Part shown: positions 16,643-24,672 of the stretch, piece after piece
Numbering within the stretch: position 1 is the stretch's first letter
Layout: each line of letters starts with the position of its first letter
From: Streptomyces olivaceus
GTDB lineage: Bacteria > Actinomycetota > Actinomycetes > Streptomycetales > Streptomycetaceae
Length of the DNA: 64,000 nt
Direction: 5' to 3'
NCBI RefSeq assembly: GCF_000721235.1
Contig: NZ_JOFH01000011.1
Coordinates: forward strand, 62,001 to 126,000
Translations under genes and position numbers: made by a program
Notes under the pieces: model-generated
Database searches by the model: none
Seen by the model: the letters and a program-made list of their open reading frames with translations, nothing else
What the model was told of the DNA's origin: nothing

Positions 16643-17137
16643 TCAACCGGCCTGGTTCTCACGCTCGGTCGCCACCTTGGCGAGCGCCGCGAGGAGGTTC
16701 TCGTGCGTGCGCCAGAAGACTTCGGGGTCCTGCTTCGCCAGTTCGATCCAGAGCGGTCCCTGCATCGTCTCCTCGGTCCAGAGATGGCTCCCGTTCGGCG
16801 TGGGCGTGATGATCCAGGCGTGGTACGCCCTGGACTCTTCGGACGCCTTGGGAAAGCCACCCCATGCGATACGCGTCTCGGGATGGAATTCCTGTACGGA
16901 CGCGAAGACGTCCTGGCCGGCCAGGTTGGTCTCGAACCGGGTTCCGAGACGCAGTGCGTCATGGCCGTCGAGCAACTGGACATGTCCGACGCCCGGGTAG
17001 AAGGAGGGCCAGGTGCGTGGGTCGACGAGCAGGGACCATATCGTTGCCGAAGAGGCCTCGACCTCGAGTTCGTTGGTGAAGTGAATGGGTGAGCGGCTCG
17101 GAGTCATGGCCTCCGGCCAATTGATCGCCTCAAACAA
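16643..17137 (-). CDS. SRPBCC family protein (paralogue 2), TTG start
   Basis: 164 residues from a TTG at 17135-17137. I chose this start because GGAG lies 5 bases upstream and the resulting N-terminus (MFEAINWPEAMTP) aligns with that of paralogue 1 (MYDKVVWPEQYDP). An ATG at 17107 is the conventional alternative but would remove the shared WPE motif. The body has the helix-grip pattern (LEVEASSATIWSLLVDPRTWPSFYP, WTEETMQGPLWIELAKQ). It lies 46 bp after the epimerase and 76 bp before paralogue 1. Ligand unknown. Confidence 0.8.
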   Translation of the reverse strand: MFEAINWPEAMTPSRSPIHFTNELEVEASSATIWSLLVDPRTWPSFYPGVGHVQLLDGHDALRLGTRFETNLAGQDVFASVQEFHPETRIAWGGFPKASEESRAYHAWIITPTPNGSHLWTEETMQGPLWIELAKQDPEVFWRTHENLLAALAKVATERENQAG

Positions 17138-17183
17138 AGGAATCTCCAAATATCGGGGGGACGGTCTTGGGGTGGTTGACGTT

Positions 17184-18116
17184 TCAGGTGCGGTCGGCGA
17201 CCACCGAGTTCCTGACCGCGTCCAGGCCGGCGGCGTGCTCGACGACGGGCTCGTATCCGAGCTCGAGCACGGCTTTGTCCGTGTGCAGGGTGCATTCCTG
17301 TCCGAGGAACCATCGAGCGGGAACGGGGACCTCGCCGGCGGCGGTCTCGGCGTCCATGTCGGGGATCGCGGCATCGGCGCCGTAGATCTCGAACTGGGTC
17401 TCCAGGAAGTCGCGGAGGGTGACGCGGTGCCGGTCGGTGACGAAGTAGGCCTGCCCCGGCCGGCCGCGCTGCCATCCGAGTACGAGTCCCTCGACGGCGT
17501 TCTCGACGAACGTGACGTCGGTGGTGTGCCGGCCTCCGTCGATCCAGGCGAACTGTCCCGCCTTCGCGGCCGCGGCCAGGCCCTCCACGAGGAAGCTGCC
17601 GGGCCCCCAGACGAACCGCGGGCGGATCGACACCGTGGCGAAGCCCGGGGCGTTCGCGTCGAGCACGATCTTCTCGGCCACGGCCTTGGTGGCGCTGTAG
17701 GCGGCTTCCGAGTCGGGCCGCAGCGGCGCGGTCTCGTCGATGTCCACGAGCGGGGCCCCTGCGAGCAGGGCGGCCTCGCTCCCGCAGTGGACGAAACGGG
17801 GAACCCCTGCATGGCGGGCCGCTTCGACGGCCGCCCGGGTGCCGCGAACCGTCACCAGTTCATGGCGTGCACGGTCGGCGGTGACGTCCGTCTCGGCGGC
17901 GAGGTGGAACACCACGTCGCGGCCCGTCAGTTCGTCCCGCCACGTGAGCGGGTCGGTCAGCTCGCCCCGCACGGGCTCCGCTCCCAGCGCCTTGATCTTC
18001 GCGGCCGACGCCTCACTCCGCACCAGGACGCCTACCGAGTGCCCCGCGCCGAGGAGCCGGCGTACCAGTACCTGGCCGATGAACCCGGAACCGCCGGTGA
18101 CGAACACACGTGCCAT
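17184..18116 (-). CDS. NAD-dependent epimerase/dehydratase (extended SDR)
   Basis: 310 residues. GGSGFIG at 8-14 binds the dinucleotide. Ser113 with Tyr140 and Lys144 (YSATK) forms the active site. The sequence resembles NAD-dependent epimerase/3-beta-hydroxysteroid dehydrogenase-like extended SDRs; the exact reaction is unknown. The ATG at 18114-18116 has GGGAG six bases upstream. First gene of a probable operon with two SRPBCC genes. It faces a LysR gene across a 132-bp gap, so LysR control is likely. Confidence 0.87.
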   Translation of the reverse strand: MARVFVTGGSGFIGQVLVRRLLGAGHSVGVLVRSEASAAKIKALGAEPVRGELTDPLTWRDELTGRDVVFHLAAETDVTADRARHELVTVRGTRAAVEAARHAGVPRFVHCGSEAALLAGAPLVDIDETAPLRPDSEAAYSATKAVAEKIVLDANAPGFATVSIRPRFVWGPGSFLVEGLAAAAKAGQFAWIDGGRHTTDVTFVENAVEGLVLGWQRGRPGQAYFVTDRHRVTLRDFLETQFEIYGADAAIPDMDAETAAGEVPVPARWFLGQECTLHTDKAVLELGYEPVVEHAAGLDAVRNSVVADRT

Positions 18117-18220
18117 GACCTCTCCCTCGCTCTGCATGAGCCCCTCGCCGGTCCTGGCGAGAAGGTCTCGTGGGAGAGAGCAACCAGGGGCGCGGATGGC
18201 TTCCCTCGATCACAGTCATG

Positions 18221-18228
18221 CTTCGAAG
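18221..18228. promoter_or_regulatory. Candidate LysR binding site in epimerase/LysR gap
   Basis: CTTCGAAG, a perfect 8-bp palindrome flanked by partly symmetric bases, lies 20 bp before the LysR start and about 105 bp before the epimerase start. This placement is typical for a LysR recall site, but the match to T-N11-A is not compelling. Confidence 0.35.
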
Positions 18229-18248
18229 GCTTGCGATAAAATCCATGG

Positions 18249-19226
18249 ATGGCTTCACTGCGGGCACTGGAGTGCCTTGTCGCCGTCGCGGACTCCGGGT
18301 CGATCACGCAGGCCGCGCTGCTGCTGCATTCGTCGCAGCCCGCCGTCTCCCATCAGCTCGCTTCGCTGGAACGCGAGACCCGAACGGTCTTGCTCCGCCG
18401 CGAGCCCCGGGGGGTCAAACTCACTGCTGCGGGCCGCGCCGCCGTGGCGGACGCCAGACGAGCGATCGAAGCGGCCGCTTCCGCGGTCAGGTCGGCACGC
18501 GCAGCGGGGCAAGCGGCCGGCGGTGTCCTGCGGCTGGCCTGCGCGCAGAGCCTCACGGTGCCGCTGCTCGCCGCGGTCGTTCGCCAGTGGCACCGCCGTC
18601 ACCCCGAGGTCGCGATCACGCTGCGCGAGTCGACGGCGATGGACGAGGCACTCGGGTACGTCGACTCCGACGAAGTCGACGTGGCGGTGCTGACCGCTCC
18701 CTCGGCCGGCCGTTTCACGGTCACCGCGCTCGCGCAGGAGGAGATCGTGCTGGCGGCACCCTCCGGACATCCGCTGGCCGAGCGGCCGGCCGTACGCCTG
18801 GAGGACCTCGAAGGCGCGCCGCTCGTTCACTTCGCGCCGGACAACGGCCTCAGCGCCTGGCTCGACCAGTCCTTCGCCCGTGTGGGAGTCCACCCGGAGA
18901 CGGTGATGAGGACGTCGGTGACTGCGACGGCACCGCAGCTCGCGGCCGCCGGACTGGGCGTCGCCGTGTGTCCCGTCAGCGCGGTCAGCCACGGCTTTCC
19001 AGGAGCGGTGCGCTCATTCTCCCCGCGGTGGGTCAGGGAACTGGTGGCGGTGACGTCCACGGAGCCGGACCCGCTCGTCGCACGTTTCATCGGCGATCTG
19101 CGCAAGCACGGCCTGAGCGTGCCTCGCGACGTGCGGAACCAGCTCGCACCGGGCGGCCCGCCGGACGAGACACCACCACCCCCCGCCGAGGGGGCCCACT
19201 CCGGAACGGGCCAGGAGCGGACCTGA
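18249..19226 (+). CDS. LysR family transcriptional regulator
   Basis: 325 residues. N-terminal HTH with ALECLVAVADSGSITQAALLLHSSQPAVSHQLASLERE, then a LysR substrate-binding domain and a proline-rich tail (PGGPPDETPPPPAE, about 305-318). Divergent from the epimerase-SRPBCC operon, its likely target. The ATG at 18249 lacks a good ribosome binding site and lies only 20 bp after a palindrome, so the mRNA may be short-leadered. Confidence 0.87.
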   Translation: MASLRALECLVAVADSGSITQAALLLHSSQPAVSHQLASLERETRTVLLRREPRGVKLTAAGRAAVADARRAIEAAASAVRSARAAGQAAGGVLRLACAQSLTVPLLAAVVRQWHRRHPEVAITLRESTAMDEALGYVDSDEVDVAVLTAPSAGRFTVTALAQEEIVLAAPSGHPLAERPAVRLEDLEGAPLVHFAPDNGLSAWLDQSFARVGVHPETVMRTSVTATAPQLAAAGLGVAVCPVSAVSHGFPGAVRSFSPRWVRELVAVTSTEPDPLVARFIGDLRKHGLSVPRDVRNQLAPGGPPDETPPPPAEGAHSGTGQERT

Positions 19227-19238
19227 GACACGCCAGGC

Positions 19239-19820
19239 TCAGTCGGCCCGTTGAGCGGAGCCGAGAAGCTCGCGGTACCGCTTGGCGTGCACGGCGAGGT
19301 TCTTGTCGGAGACGGTGCGGGCGCCGTGCAGGACCAGCGGCTCGGCGAGACGCATGCCGGTCAGGCGGGCGGTGGCGTCGAGGGGCGCCAGCAGCTGGGT
19401 CATCGTGAAATGGGAGGTGGGATCGACGGTGGCGTACGACTCTGCCGGCCCGCCGGTGGAGGTGACCAGCTGGAGGGTCTTGCCGCGCAGTGCGGAGCCA
19501 CTACTGCCATAGGCGAAGCCGTGCGTGAGGACCTGGTCCATCCATGCCTTGAGCACTGCGGGGACCGAGTACCAGTACCAGGGGAACTGCAGCACGACCC
19601 GGTCGTGATCGCGCAGCAGTCGCTGCTCACGGGCGACGTCGAAGCGGCCGTCGCGGCAGGCGGGACCGAGCTCGTGCACGGTGACGTGTGCGAGGCCGCT
19701 CACGGCCTCGGCCAGGCGGGCGGTGATGCGGGAGGAGGCCAGGTCGGGGTGGGCGACCACGACGAGGGTGCGCGAGGGGTGCGGGGCTGAGCTCGCGGAG
19801 AGAGGGCTGGGGCGGCGCAT
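19239..19820 (-). CDS. Flavodoxin-like NAD(P)H-dependent oxidoreductase
   Basis: 193 residues. Flavodoxin-fold family (KefF/MdaB/NQO type): [15 protein letters not shown] near the N-terminus forms the FMN phosphate loop, [20 protein letters not shown] is the hallmark central motif, and the [11 protein letters not shown] loop contacts flavin. It likely reduces quinones or nitro/azo compounds with NAD(P)H. Divergent from a TetR gene. The shared 193-bp gap holds two TGTGACGGA-type operator copies, so repression by that TetR protein is very likely. Confidence 0.87.
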   Translation of the reverse strand: MRRPSPLSASSAPHPSRTLVVVAHPDLASSRITARLAEAVSGLAHVTVHELGPACRDGRFDVAREQRLLRDHDRVVLQFPWYWYSVPAVLKAWMDQVLTHGFAYGSSGSALRGKTLQLVTSTGGPAESYATVDPTSHFTMTQLLAPLDATARLTGMRLAEPLVLHGARTVSDKNLAVHAKRYRELLGSAQRAD

Positions 19821-19853
19821 CAGGGTTGGTCCTTGGCTTGGTCGGACGGCTGT

Positions 19854-19899
19854 TGTGACGGATCGTTCCCTCCCTGAGTTTGTGACGGAACGCTCCGTC
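19854..19899. promoter_or_regulatory. Tandem TetR operator copies
   Basis: TGTGACGGATCGTTCC (19854-19869) and TGTGACGGAACGCTCC (19881-19896) are direct copies 27 bp apart. The second is extended into a GACGGA-N4-TCCGTC inverted repeat (19884-19899). They sit between divergent oxidoreductase and TetR genes. Confidence 0.65.
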
Positions 19900-20013
19900 C
19901 GTCAAACTGGTGCAGTGTTCGACGCGGGGTAGGCGGGTCCGCCGCACACCGCACCGCATCGCACCGCACCGTGTCGGTTCGACGAGACGTACGACAGGCA
20001 GAAGGAGCGCGTC

Positions 20014-20592
20014 ATGGCCCGCAAAACGGCGGAGGAGAACCGGCGCCACGTCCTGGCCGTGGCGAGCCGCCTGTACTACCAGCACGGCATCCGCGCCGTG
20101 GGAATGGACCGGGTGGTCAAGGAGAGTGGCGTCGGCAACGCCACCGTCTACCGGCAGTTCCCCAGCAAGGACGCTCTTGCCAGCGCTTACACGCAGGAGC
20201 GCGCCGACGCCTGGTTCGCGCGCATGCGCCAGGCCGCCGACCGGGCCGACGACCCGCGCGAGAAACTGCTCGCGATCTTTACGGCCGTCATCGAGGAGAC
20301 CAGGCTGCCCTCCTTCCGCGGCTGCCCCATGCTCAACACCCACACCGAGTACCCCGACCCGCAGCACTCCGCGAACCGTGTGGCGGTCACCCACGAGCAG
20401 CGGGTCCGCCAGTGGATGCGTGACTTGGCAGCCGACGCCGGTGCCGCCGATCCCGAGCAGCTCGCCGACGAGCTGGTCCTCGTCCTCAACGGCGTCTACG
20501 TCACCGCCACAACCCTCGGCCCCCACGGACCCGCCCAGCGCACCGGCGAGCTCGCCCGGCGGCTCATCTGGAGCGCCTGCGACGGCAGTTGA
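20014..20592 (+). CDS. TetR family transcriptional regulator
   Basis: 192 residues. HTH at about residues 23-50 (IRAVGMDRVVKESGVGNATVYRQFPSKDAL), then a ligand domain with the RGCPMLNTHTEYPDPQHS segment. The ATG at 20014 is preceded by GAAGGAG. Divergent from the flavodoxin-like oxidoreductase, whose operator region carries two direct copies of a putative binding site. It is expected to repress the oxidoreductase and itself until a quinone-like effector binds; that mechanism is inference. Confidence 0.87.
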   Translation: MARKTAEENRRHVLAVASRLYYQHGIRAVGMDRVVKESGVGNATVYRQFPSKDALASAYTQERADAWFARMRQAADRADDPREKLLAIFTAVIEETRLPSFRGCPMLNTHTEYPDPQHSANRVAVTHEQRVRQWMRDLAADAGAADPEQLADELVLVLNGVYVTATTLGPHGPAQRTGELARRLIWSACDGS

Positions 20593-21043
20593 CTGCCTCA
20601 GCAGCGACTGCGATCAGGCGCCCGGAGCAGTCCAGTCCGTCGACGAGATCCGTGCCGTTGGACTGCTCGTCGAAGACGAGTCCGTCGGTGTGGGGCTTGA
20701 GGGAGCCGACCATGGTGGGAGTCGCCTGAGCGCGCGAGGGGGCGAGCACGCGAGGGGGCGAGCGCCTCAGCCACCGACCTCGCGTTGCCGTGTCCGTCGG
20801 CCGTGTCCAGTCGGCGGCGCGCCGGGCTCAGGTGTCGGCCACGGCCACTCACCGCACCCCACCGCACGCCGACGCCTTCCGGCCGAACGCCGACGCCGAC
20901 CGGGTGCTCGCCGTGCCCATCGTGCCCATCGTGCCCACTGTGTCCTCGGGCCTGCGGCCGAGTGGGCTCTGTGCGGGCCCGAGGCCGCCGTGCCCCCTGT
21001 CGGAGCAGCGCTCGGGCGCGGCCGGAACTCAGCGCCCGGCAAG
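20593..21043. other. Intergenic region upstream of the iron-box gene
   Basis: About 450 bp with no supported gene. A minus-strand frame (20564-20713) reads VGSLKPHTDGLVFDEQ with Streptomyces-like codons but overlaps the TetR 3' end and matches nothing I recognise; it may be a remnant. Short repeats (GAGGGGGCGAGC; GTGCCCATC) are present. Confidence 0.4.
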
Positions 21044-21062
21044 TCAGGTTAGGCTCACCTCT
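21044..21062. promoter_or_regulatory. Putative iron box (DmdR1/IdeR-type)
   Basis: TCAGGTTAGGCTCACCTCT matches the 19-bp consensus TWAGGTTAGSCTWACCTWA at 15 positions, including the AGGTTAG..CT.ACCT core. It abuts the GTG start of the sucrase/ferredoxin-like gene, so iron-loaded DmdR1/IdeR should repress it. Confidence 0.7.
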
Positions 21063-22007
21063 GTGAGTACGTGCTCAACCGTCTCCCGGGACCTCGACGA
21101 GCCCGTCTCGGGCACCGCGCCCGTGGCGAGGACCTGGTTGCTGCTGGAGCAGCCCGGTCCCTGGGGTGCCAAGGCGCTCACTTCGAGCCACCTGGAACCC
21201 GCGCTGGGGCGTGCCCTGGAAGCGGCGGCGAAGGGGACGGGCGTGCGCGTCGCGCTCATCCGGCGGCCTGGACGCCACGCGGACCGCGACGCGCTCGCCG
21301 AGCGCCGGGTGTACGCGGGCCACACCGTGCCCGGGAACGTGTGGGTGCACGGCGCCACGGTCACGGACCCCGGCCGGCTGCTCGACCTCGATCTCGCGGC
21401 CCTGGGCCGGGGCGACCACCGCGTCTTCGACGCGACCCTCGACGGCGGCCCCCATCGAGGTGATCCGCTCGCCTTCGTCTGCACCAACGGCAAGCGCGAC
21501 CGGTGCTGCGCCCTGCTGGGCCGGCCCCTGGCGGCCGAACTCGCCGCCTCCGGCGCCCAGGGCGTCTGGGAGGTCACCCATCTGGGCGGCCACCGTTTCT
21601 CGCCGACGCTGCTCGTACTCCCCCACGGATACGTCTACGGCCGGGTCGACGCCCCCGCCGTCAAGGAGATCCTCAACGAGGCCCGGGAGGGGCGGACGGT
21701 CGTCGAGGGCTGCCGTGGGAACTCTGCGTGGGAGCGTCCCGGCCAGGCGGCCGAGCTGGCCGTGCGCTCGGTCCTGGGCGAGGAGGCGGCGCAGGCGCTG
21801 CGCGTCGTACGGACGGACGGCGCCGCCCCGCACTGGGAGGTGACCCTGGCCCACTGCGACGGACGGCGCTGGCAGGTCACCGTGGTGCACGGCACGCCGG
21901 GCCCGCCGCGGCCGGAGAGCTGCGGGGCTTCGGTGCTCGGGGCGCCGGCCCGGATGGAGGTCACGGCGGTACGCGAACTGTCGGTGGCGGCGGCACTGGC
22001 GAGCTGA
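21063..22007 (+). CDS. Sucrase/ferredoxin-like family protein
   Basis: 314 residues from GTG 21063. Sucrase/ferredoxin-like domain (pfam06999 type): LLLEQPGPWG near residue 22, FVCTNGKRDRCCALLGRPLA with a CxxxxxxxCC cluster, and THLGGHRFSPTLLVLPHGYVYGRV. These proteins contain a thioredoxin-like fold ferredoxin [2Fe-2S] region and some are implicated in releasing iron from ferric siderophores; that role here is inference. The iron box directly upstream strongly supports iron-regulated expression. No separate ribosome binding site is visible, so translation may be leaderless. Confidence 0.8.
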   Translation: MSTCSTVSRDLDEPVSGTAPVARTWLLLEQPGPWGAKALTSSHLEPALGRALEAAAKGTGVRVALIRRPGRHADRDALAERRVYAGHTVPGNVWVHGATVTDPGRLLDLDLAALGRGDHRVFDATLDGGPHRGDPLAFVCTNGKRDRCCALLGRPLAAELAASGAQGVWEVTHLGGHRFSPTLLVLPHGYVYGRVDAPAVKEILNEAREGRTVVEGCRGNSAWERPGQAAELAVRSVLGEEAAQALRVVRTDGAAPHWEVTLAHCDGRRWQVTVVHGTPGPPRPESCGASVLGAPARMEVTAVRELSVAAALAS

Positions 22008-22030
22008 CGTCCGGGCTGTCCGGCAACCCG

Positions 22031-22080
22031 GCTGTCTGGCTGTCTGGCTGTCTGGCTGTCTGGCTGTCTGGCTGTCTGGC
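22031..22080. repeat. Octanucleotide tandem repeat (GCTGTCTG)6
   Basis: Six perfect tandem copies of GCTGTCTG plus GC, flanked on both sides by GGCAACC (before) and GCAACC (after). It lies in the 225-bp gap between the sucrase/ferredoxin-like gene and the sensor kinase, about 150 bp upstream of the kinase start. Confidence 0.95.
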
Positions 22081-22232
22081 AACCAGCCTGCTCGACGAGG
22101 GCCTGCCCGACCACCCCGCGCTCGTCGAGGGTGTGCCGTCGATGGCGTGCTCGTCGACGGCATCCGCTCGGCGCGGGCGGGAGATCCGCCTCACACCCCT
22201 CTGCGGAATGCCCCCGTCACCCACGTACCGTC

Positions 22233-23963
22233 ATGGGTATGAGCTCCACTCCCCCCGTCCGCCGCAGGCGTCTGGGCCTGCCGCGGCGGGTGTTCTCGCA
22301 GGTGCTGCTGATGCAGCTGGCGATCGCCGCGGGAGTCGCGGTGCTCGCGACCGGACTGTTCCTCGCCCCGCTCGGCGACCAGCTGGACGACCAGGCGATG
22401 CGCCGGGCGCTGGCGATCGCGCAGACGACGGCGCAGCAGCCGCAGGTGGCGGATGACCTGCGCACCACCCGACCGGCGGCGGACGGCCCGGTGCAGACGG
22501 AGGCGGAGCGGATCCGCAGGGCCACGAAGGCGGAGTACGTCGTCGTGCTGGACCGGCAGGGCGTGCGCTGGTCGCACACCGACCCTCGGCGGATCGGTGA
22601 GGTCGTCTCGACCGACCCCGGCCAGGCGCTGGCCGGGCAGGAGATCATGGAGATCGACAACGGCACCCTGGGCCGCTCCGCCCGCGGCAAGGTGCCGTTG
22701 CGCGACGCAGACGGCGAGATCGTCGGGGCGGTCTCGGTGGGTATCGCCTACGACAGCGTCCGGGCACGGCTGGTCCACGCCATTCCCGGGCTGTTCGCGT
22801 ACGCCGGCGGTGCGCTGGCCGTCGGCGCCCTGGCGGCCTGGCTCATCTCGCGCCGGGTGCAGCGGCAGACCCGTGACCTGGCCTTCTCGGACATCGCGGG
22901 GCTGCTCGCGGAGCGCGAGGCCATGCTGCACGGCATCCGGGAGGGGGTGGTCGCCCTGGACCGCGGCGGCAGGGTACGGCTGCTGAACGACGAGGCGCAG
23001 CGGCTGCTGGACATCGGCGGCGAGGCCGTCGGCCACTCCCCCGAGGGGGCACTCGGGACGGGACGCACGGCCGACGTGCTGGCCGGCCGCGTGACCGGCA
23101 CCGACCTGCTGACCGTGCGCGGCCAGCGGGTCCTGGTCGCCAATCGGATGCCCACCGGCGACGGCGGTGCCGTGGTCACCCTGCGCGACCGTACCGAGCT
23201 GGAGCAGCTCGGCCGGGAGCTGGACTCGACGCGCGGCCTGATCGACGCCCTGCGCGCACAGGACCACGAGCACGCCAACCGCATGCACACGCTGCTGGGC
23301 CTGCTCGAACTGGAGATGTACGACGACGCCGTGGAGTTCGTCGGGGAGGTGGTCGGCGACCACCGGGTCACCGCGGAGCAGATCACCGAGCGGATCCAGG
23401 ACCCGCTGCTGGCCGCCCTGCTGGTCGGCAAGGCGACCGTCGCGGCCGAGCGCGGAGTGGCTCTGGTGGTGTCCGACCGGACCCGGCTGCCGGACCGCCT
23501 GGTCGATCCCAGAGGGCTCGTCACCATCGTCGGGAACCTGGTCGACAACGCGCTGGACGCCGTGGCGGGCACGCCGCACGCGCGCGTGGAGGTCGAGTTG
23601 CGGGCGCAGGGGCGCGCCGCCACGCTCCGGGTGCGCGACACGGGGCCCGGGGTGGCGGTGGACCACCGCGAGCTGGTCTTCACGGAGGGCTGGTCCACCA
23701 AGGAGCCTCCGGCCCACCGTCAGCGGGGCATCGGGCTGCCGCTCGTACGCAGGCTGGCCGAGCGGCAGGGCGGCAGCGCGACCGTCGACGCGGCGCACGG
23801 CGGGGGCGCGGCGTTCGTCGTCGTCCTGCCGGAGGCGCTGACCGAACCCGACCTGGAACCCGCTCTGTCCGCCCCTGTCCTCCCCGGCTCCGCGCCCGGC
23901 CCTGCCGCCGCACCCGACCCCGCCGCCGCTTCCGAGAACGCCGCCGAGAAGGAGTCCCGATGA
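22233..23963 (+). CDS. CitA/DcuS-type sensor histidine kinase
   Basis: 576 residues. TM1 at about 22-44, an extracellular PAS-like sensor domain (about 46-185, with the GEIVGAVSVGI strand), TM2 at about 186-205, a cytoplasmic PAS (about 220-325), and an Spo0B-like dimerisation region with H345 in HEHANRMH. The HATPase domain has NLVDNALDA and the GIGLPLVRR G-box. The C-terminal tail is Pro/Ala-rich (about residues 550-570). CitA-family kinases sense di/tricarboxylates. The start is uncertain between ATG 22233 and 22239; neither has a good ribosome binding site. Its stop overlaps the response regulator start (ATGA). Confidence 0.9.
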   Translation: MGMSSTPPVRRRRLGLPRRVFSQVLLMQLAIAAGVAVLATGLFLAPLGDQLDDQAMRRALAIAQTTAQQPQVADDLRTTRPAADGPVQTEAERIRRATKAEYVVVLDRQGVRWSHTDPRRIGEVVSTDPGQALAGQEIMEIDNGTLGRSARGKVPLRDADGEIVGAVSVGIAYDSVRARLVHAIPGLFAYAGGALAVGALAAWLISRRVQRQTRDLAFSDIAGLLAEREAMLHGIREGVVALDRGGRVRLLNDEAQRLLDIGGEAVGHSPEGALGTGRTADVLAGRVTGTDLLTVRGQRVLVANRMPTGDGGAVVTLRDRTELEQLGRELDSTRGLIDALRAQDHEHANRMHTLLGLLELEMYDDAVEFVGEVVGDHRVTAEQITERIQDPLLAALLVGKATVAAERGVALVVSDRTRLPDRLVDPRGLVTIVGNLVDNALDAVAGTPHARVEVELRAQGRAATLRVRDTGPGVAVDHRELVFTEGWSTKEPPAHRQRGIGLPLVRRLAERQGGSATVDAAHGGGAAFVVVLPEALTEPDLEPALSAPVLPGSAPGPAAAPDPAAASENAAEKESR

Positions 23964-24640
23964 TCGAGGTCCTGGTCGTGGACGACGACACGCGGGTCGC
24001 GCGGGTCAACGCCGCCTATGTCGAGAAGGTGCCGGGCTTCCACGTCGCCGGGCAGGCGCACAGCGCGCTGGAAGCGCTGCGGAGCGTGGAGCGGCTGCCC
24101 CGGGTGGACCTGATCCTGCTGGATCACTACCTGCCCGACCGGACCGGTCTCGAGGTCGTCCAGGAGATGAGGCGACGCGGACTGCAGGCCGACGTGATCA
24201 TGGTGACGGCCGCACGGGACGTGTCCACGGTCCAGGCCGCGATGCGCCAGGGTGCCCTGCAGTACCTGGTGAAGCCGTTCGCCTTCGCGGGGCTGCGCGC
24301 CAAGCTGGAGGCGTACGCGGGGCTGCGGCGGACGCTCGACGGCGGCGGTGAGGCCGAGCAGGCGGAGGTCGACCAGATCTTCGGCGCCCTGTCGACGCCC
24401 TCGGAGCCCGGGCTGCCCAAAGGGCACTCCCCCACCACGGCCGAACTCGTGCGCCAGTGCCTGCTGAAGGCGGACGGCCCGCTCTCCGCCCAGGAGATCG
24501 CCGAACGGACCGGAGTGAGCCGCCAGACCGCGCAGCGCTACCTGAAGCTCCTGGAGCGCACCGGACGGGCCAGACTGACTCTCAAGTACGGTGACGCGGG
24601 CCGACCGGAGCACCGCTACGAGTGGGCGACCCGCTCCTGA
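23960..24640 (+). CDS. CitB/DcuR-type response regulator
   Basis: 226 residues. Receiver domain with Asp8/Asp9, phosphoacceptor Asp55 (LILLDHYLPD), Thr83 and Lys105. The output domain has a helix-turn-helix (LSAQEIAERTGVSRQTAQRYLKLLERTGRA, about 176-205), as in CitB/DcuR regulators of dicarboxylate or citrate transport. Translationally coupled to the kinase by a 4-base overlap. It converges on a solute:sodium symporter gene 32 bp away, a plausible but unproven target. Confidence 0.92.
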   Translation: MIEVLVVDDDTRVARVNAAYVEKVPGFHVAGQAHSALEALRSVERLPRVDLILLDHYLPDRTGLEVVQEMRRRGLQADVIMVTAARDVSTVQAAMRQGALQYLVKPFAFAGLRAKLEAYAGLRRTLDGGGEAEQAEVDQIFGALSTPSEPGLPKGHSPTTAELVRQCLLKADGPLSAQEIAERTGVSRQTAQRYLKLLERTGRARLTLKYGDAGRPEHRYEWATRS

Positions 24641-24672
24641 CGCCGGTCCGGACGTCGCGCGCCGCCCCGTCG

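Noticed and set aside
20564..20749. Minus-strand short frame with VGSLKPHTDGLVFDEQ
   Set aside because: Codon-like and interesting, but overlaps the TetR 3' end, lacks a ribosome binding site and matches no family I know; not annotated as a gene.
22031..22080. Octanucleotide array as a CRISPR or IS end
   Set aside because: No spacers and no transposase or terminal inverted repeats; it is a simple tandem repeat.
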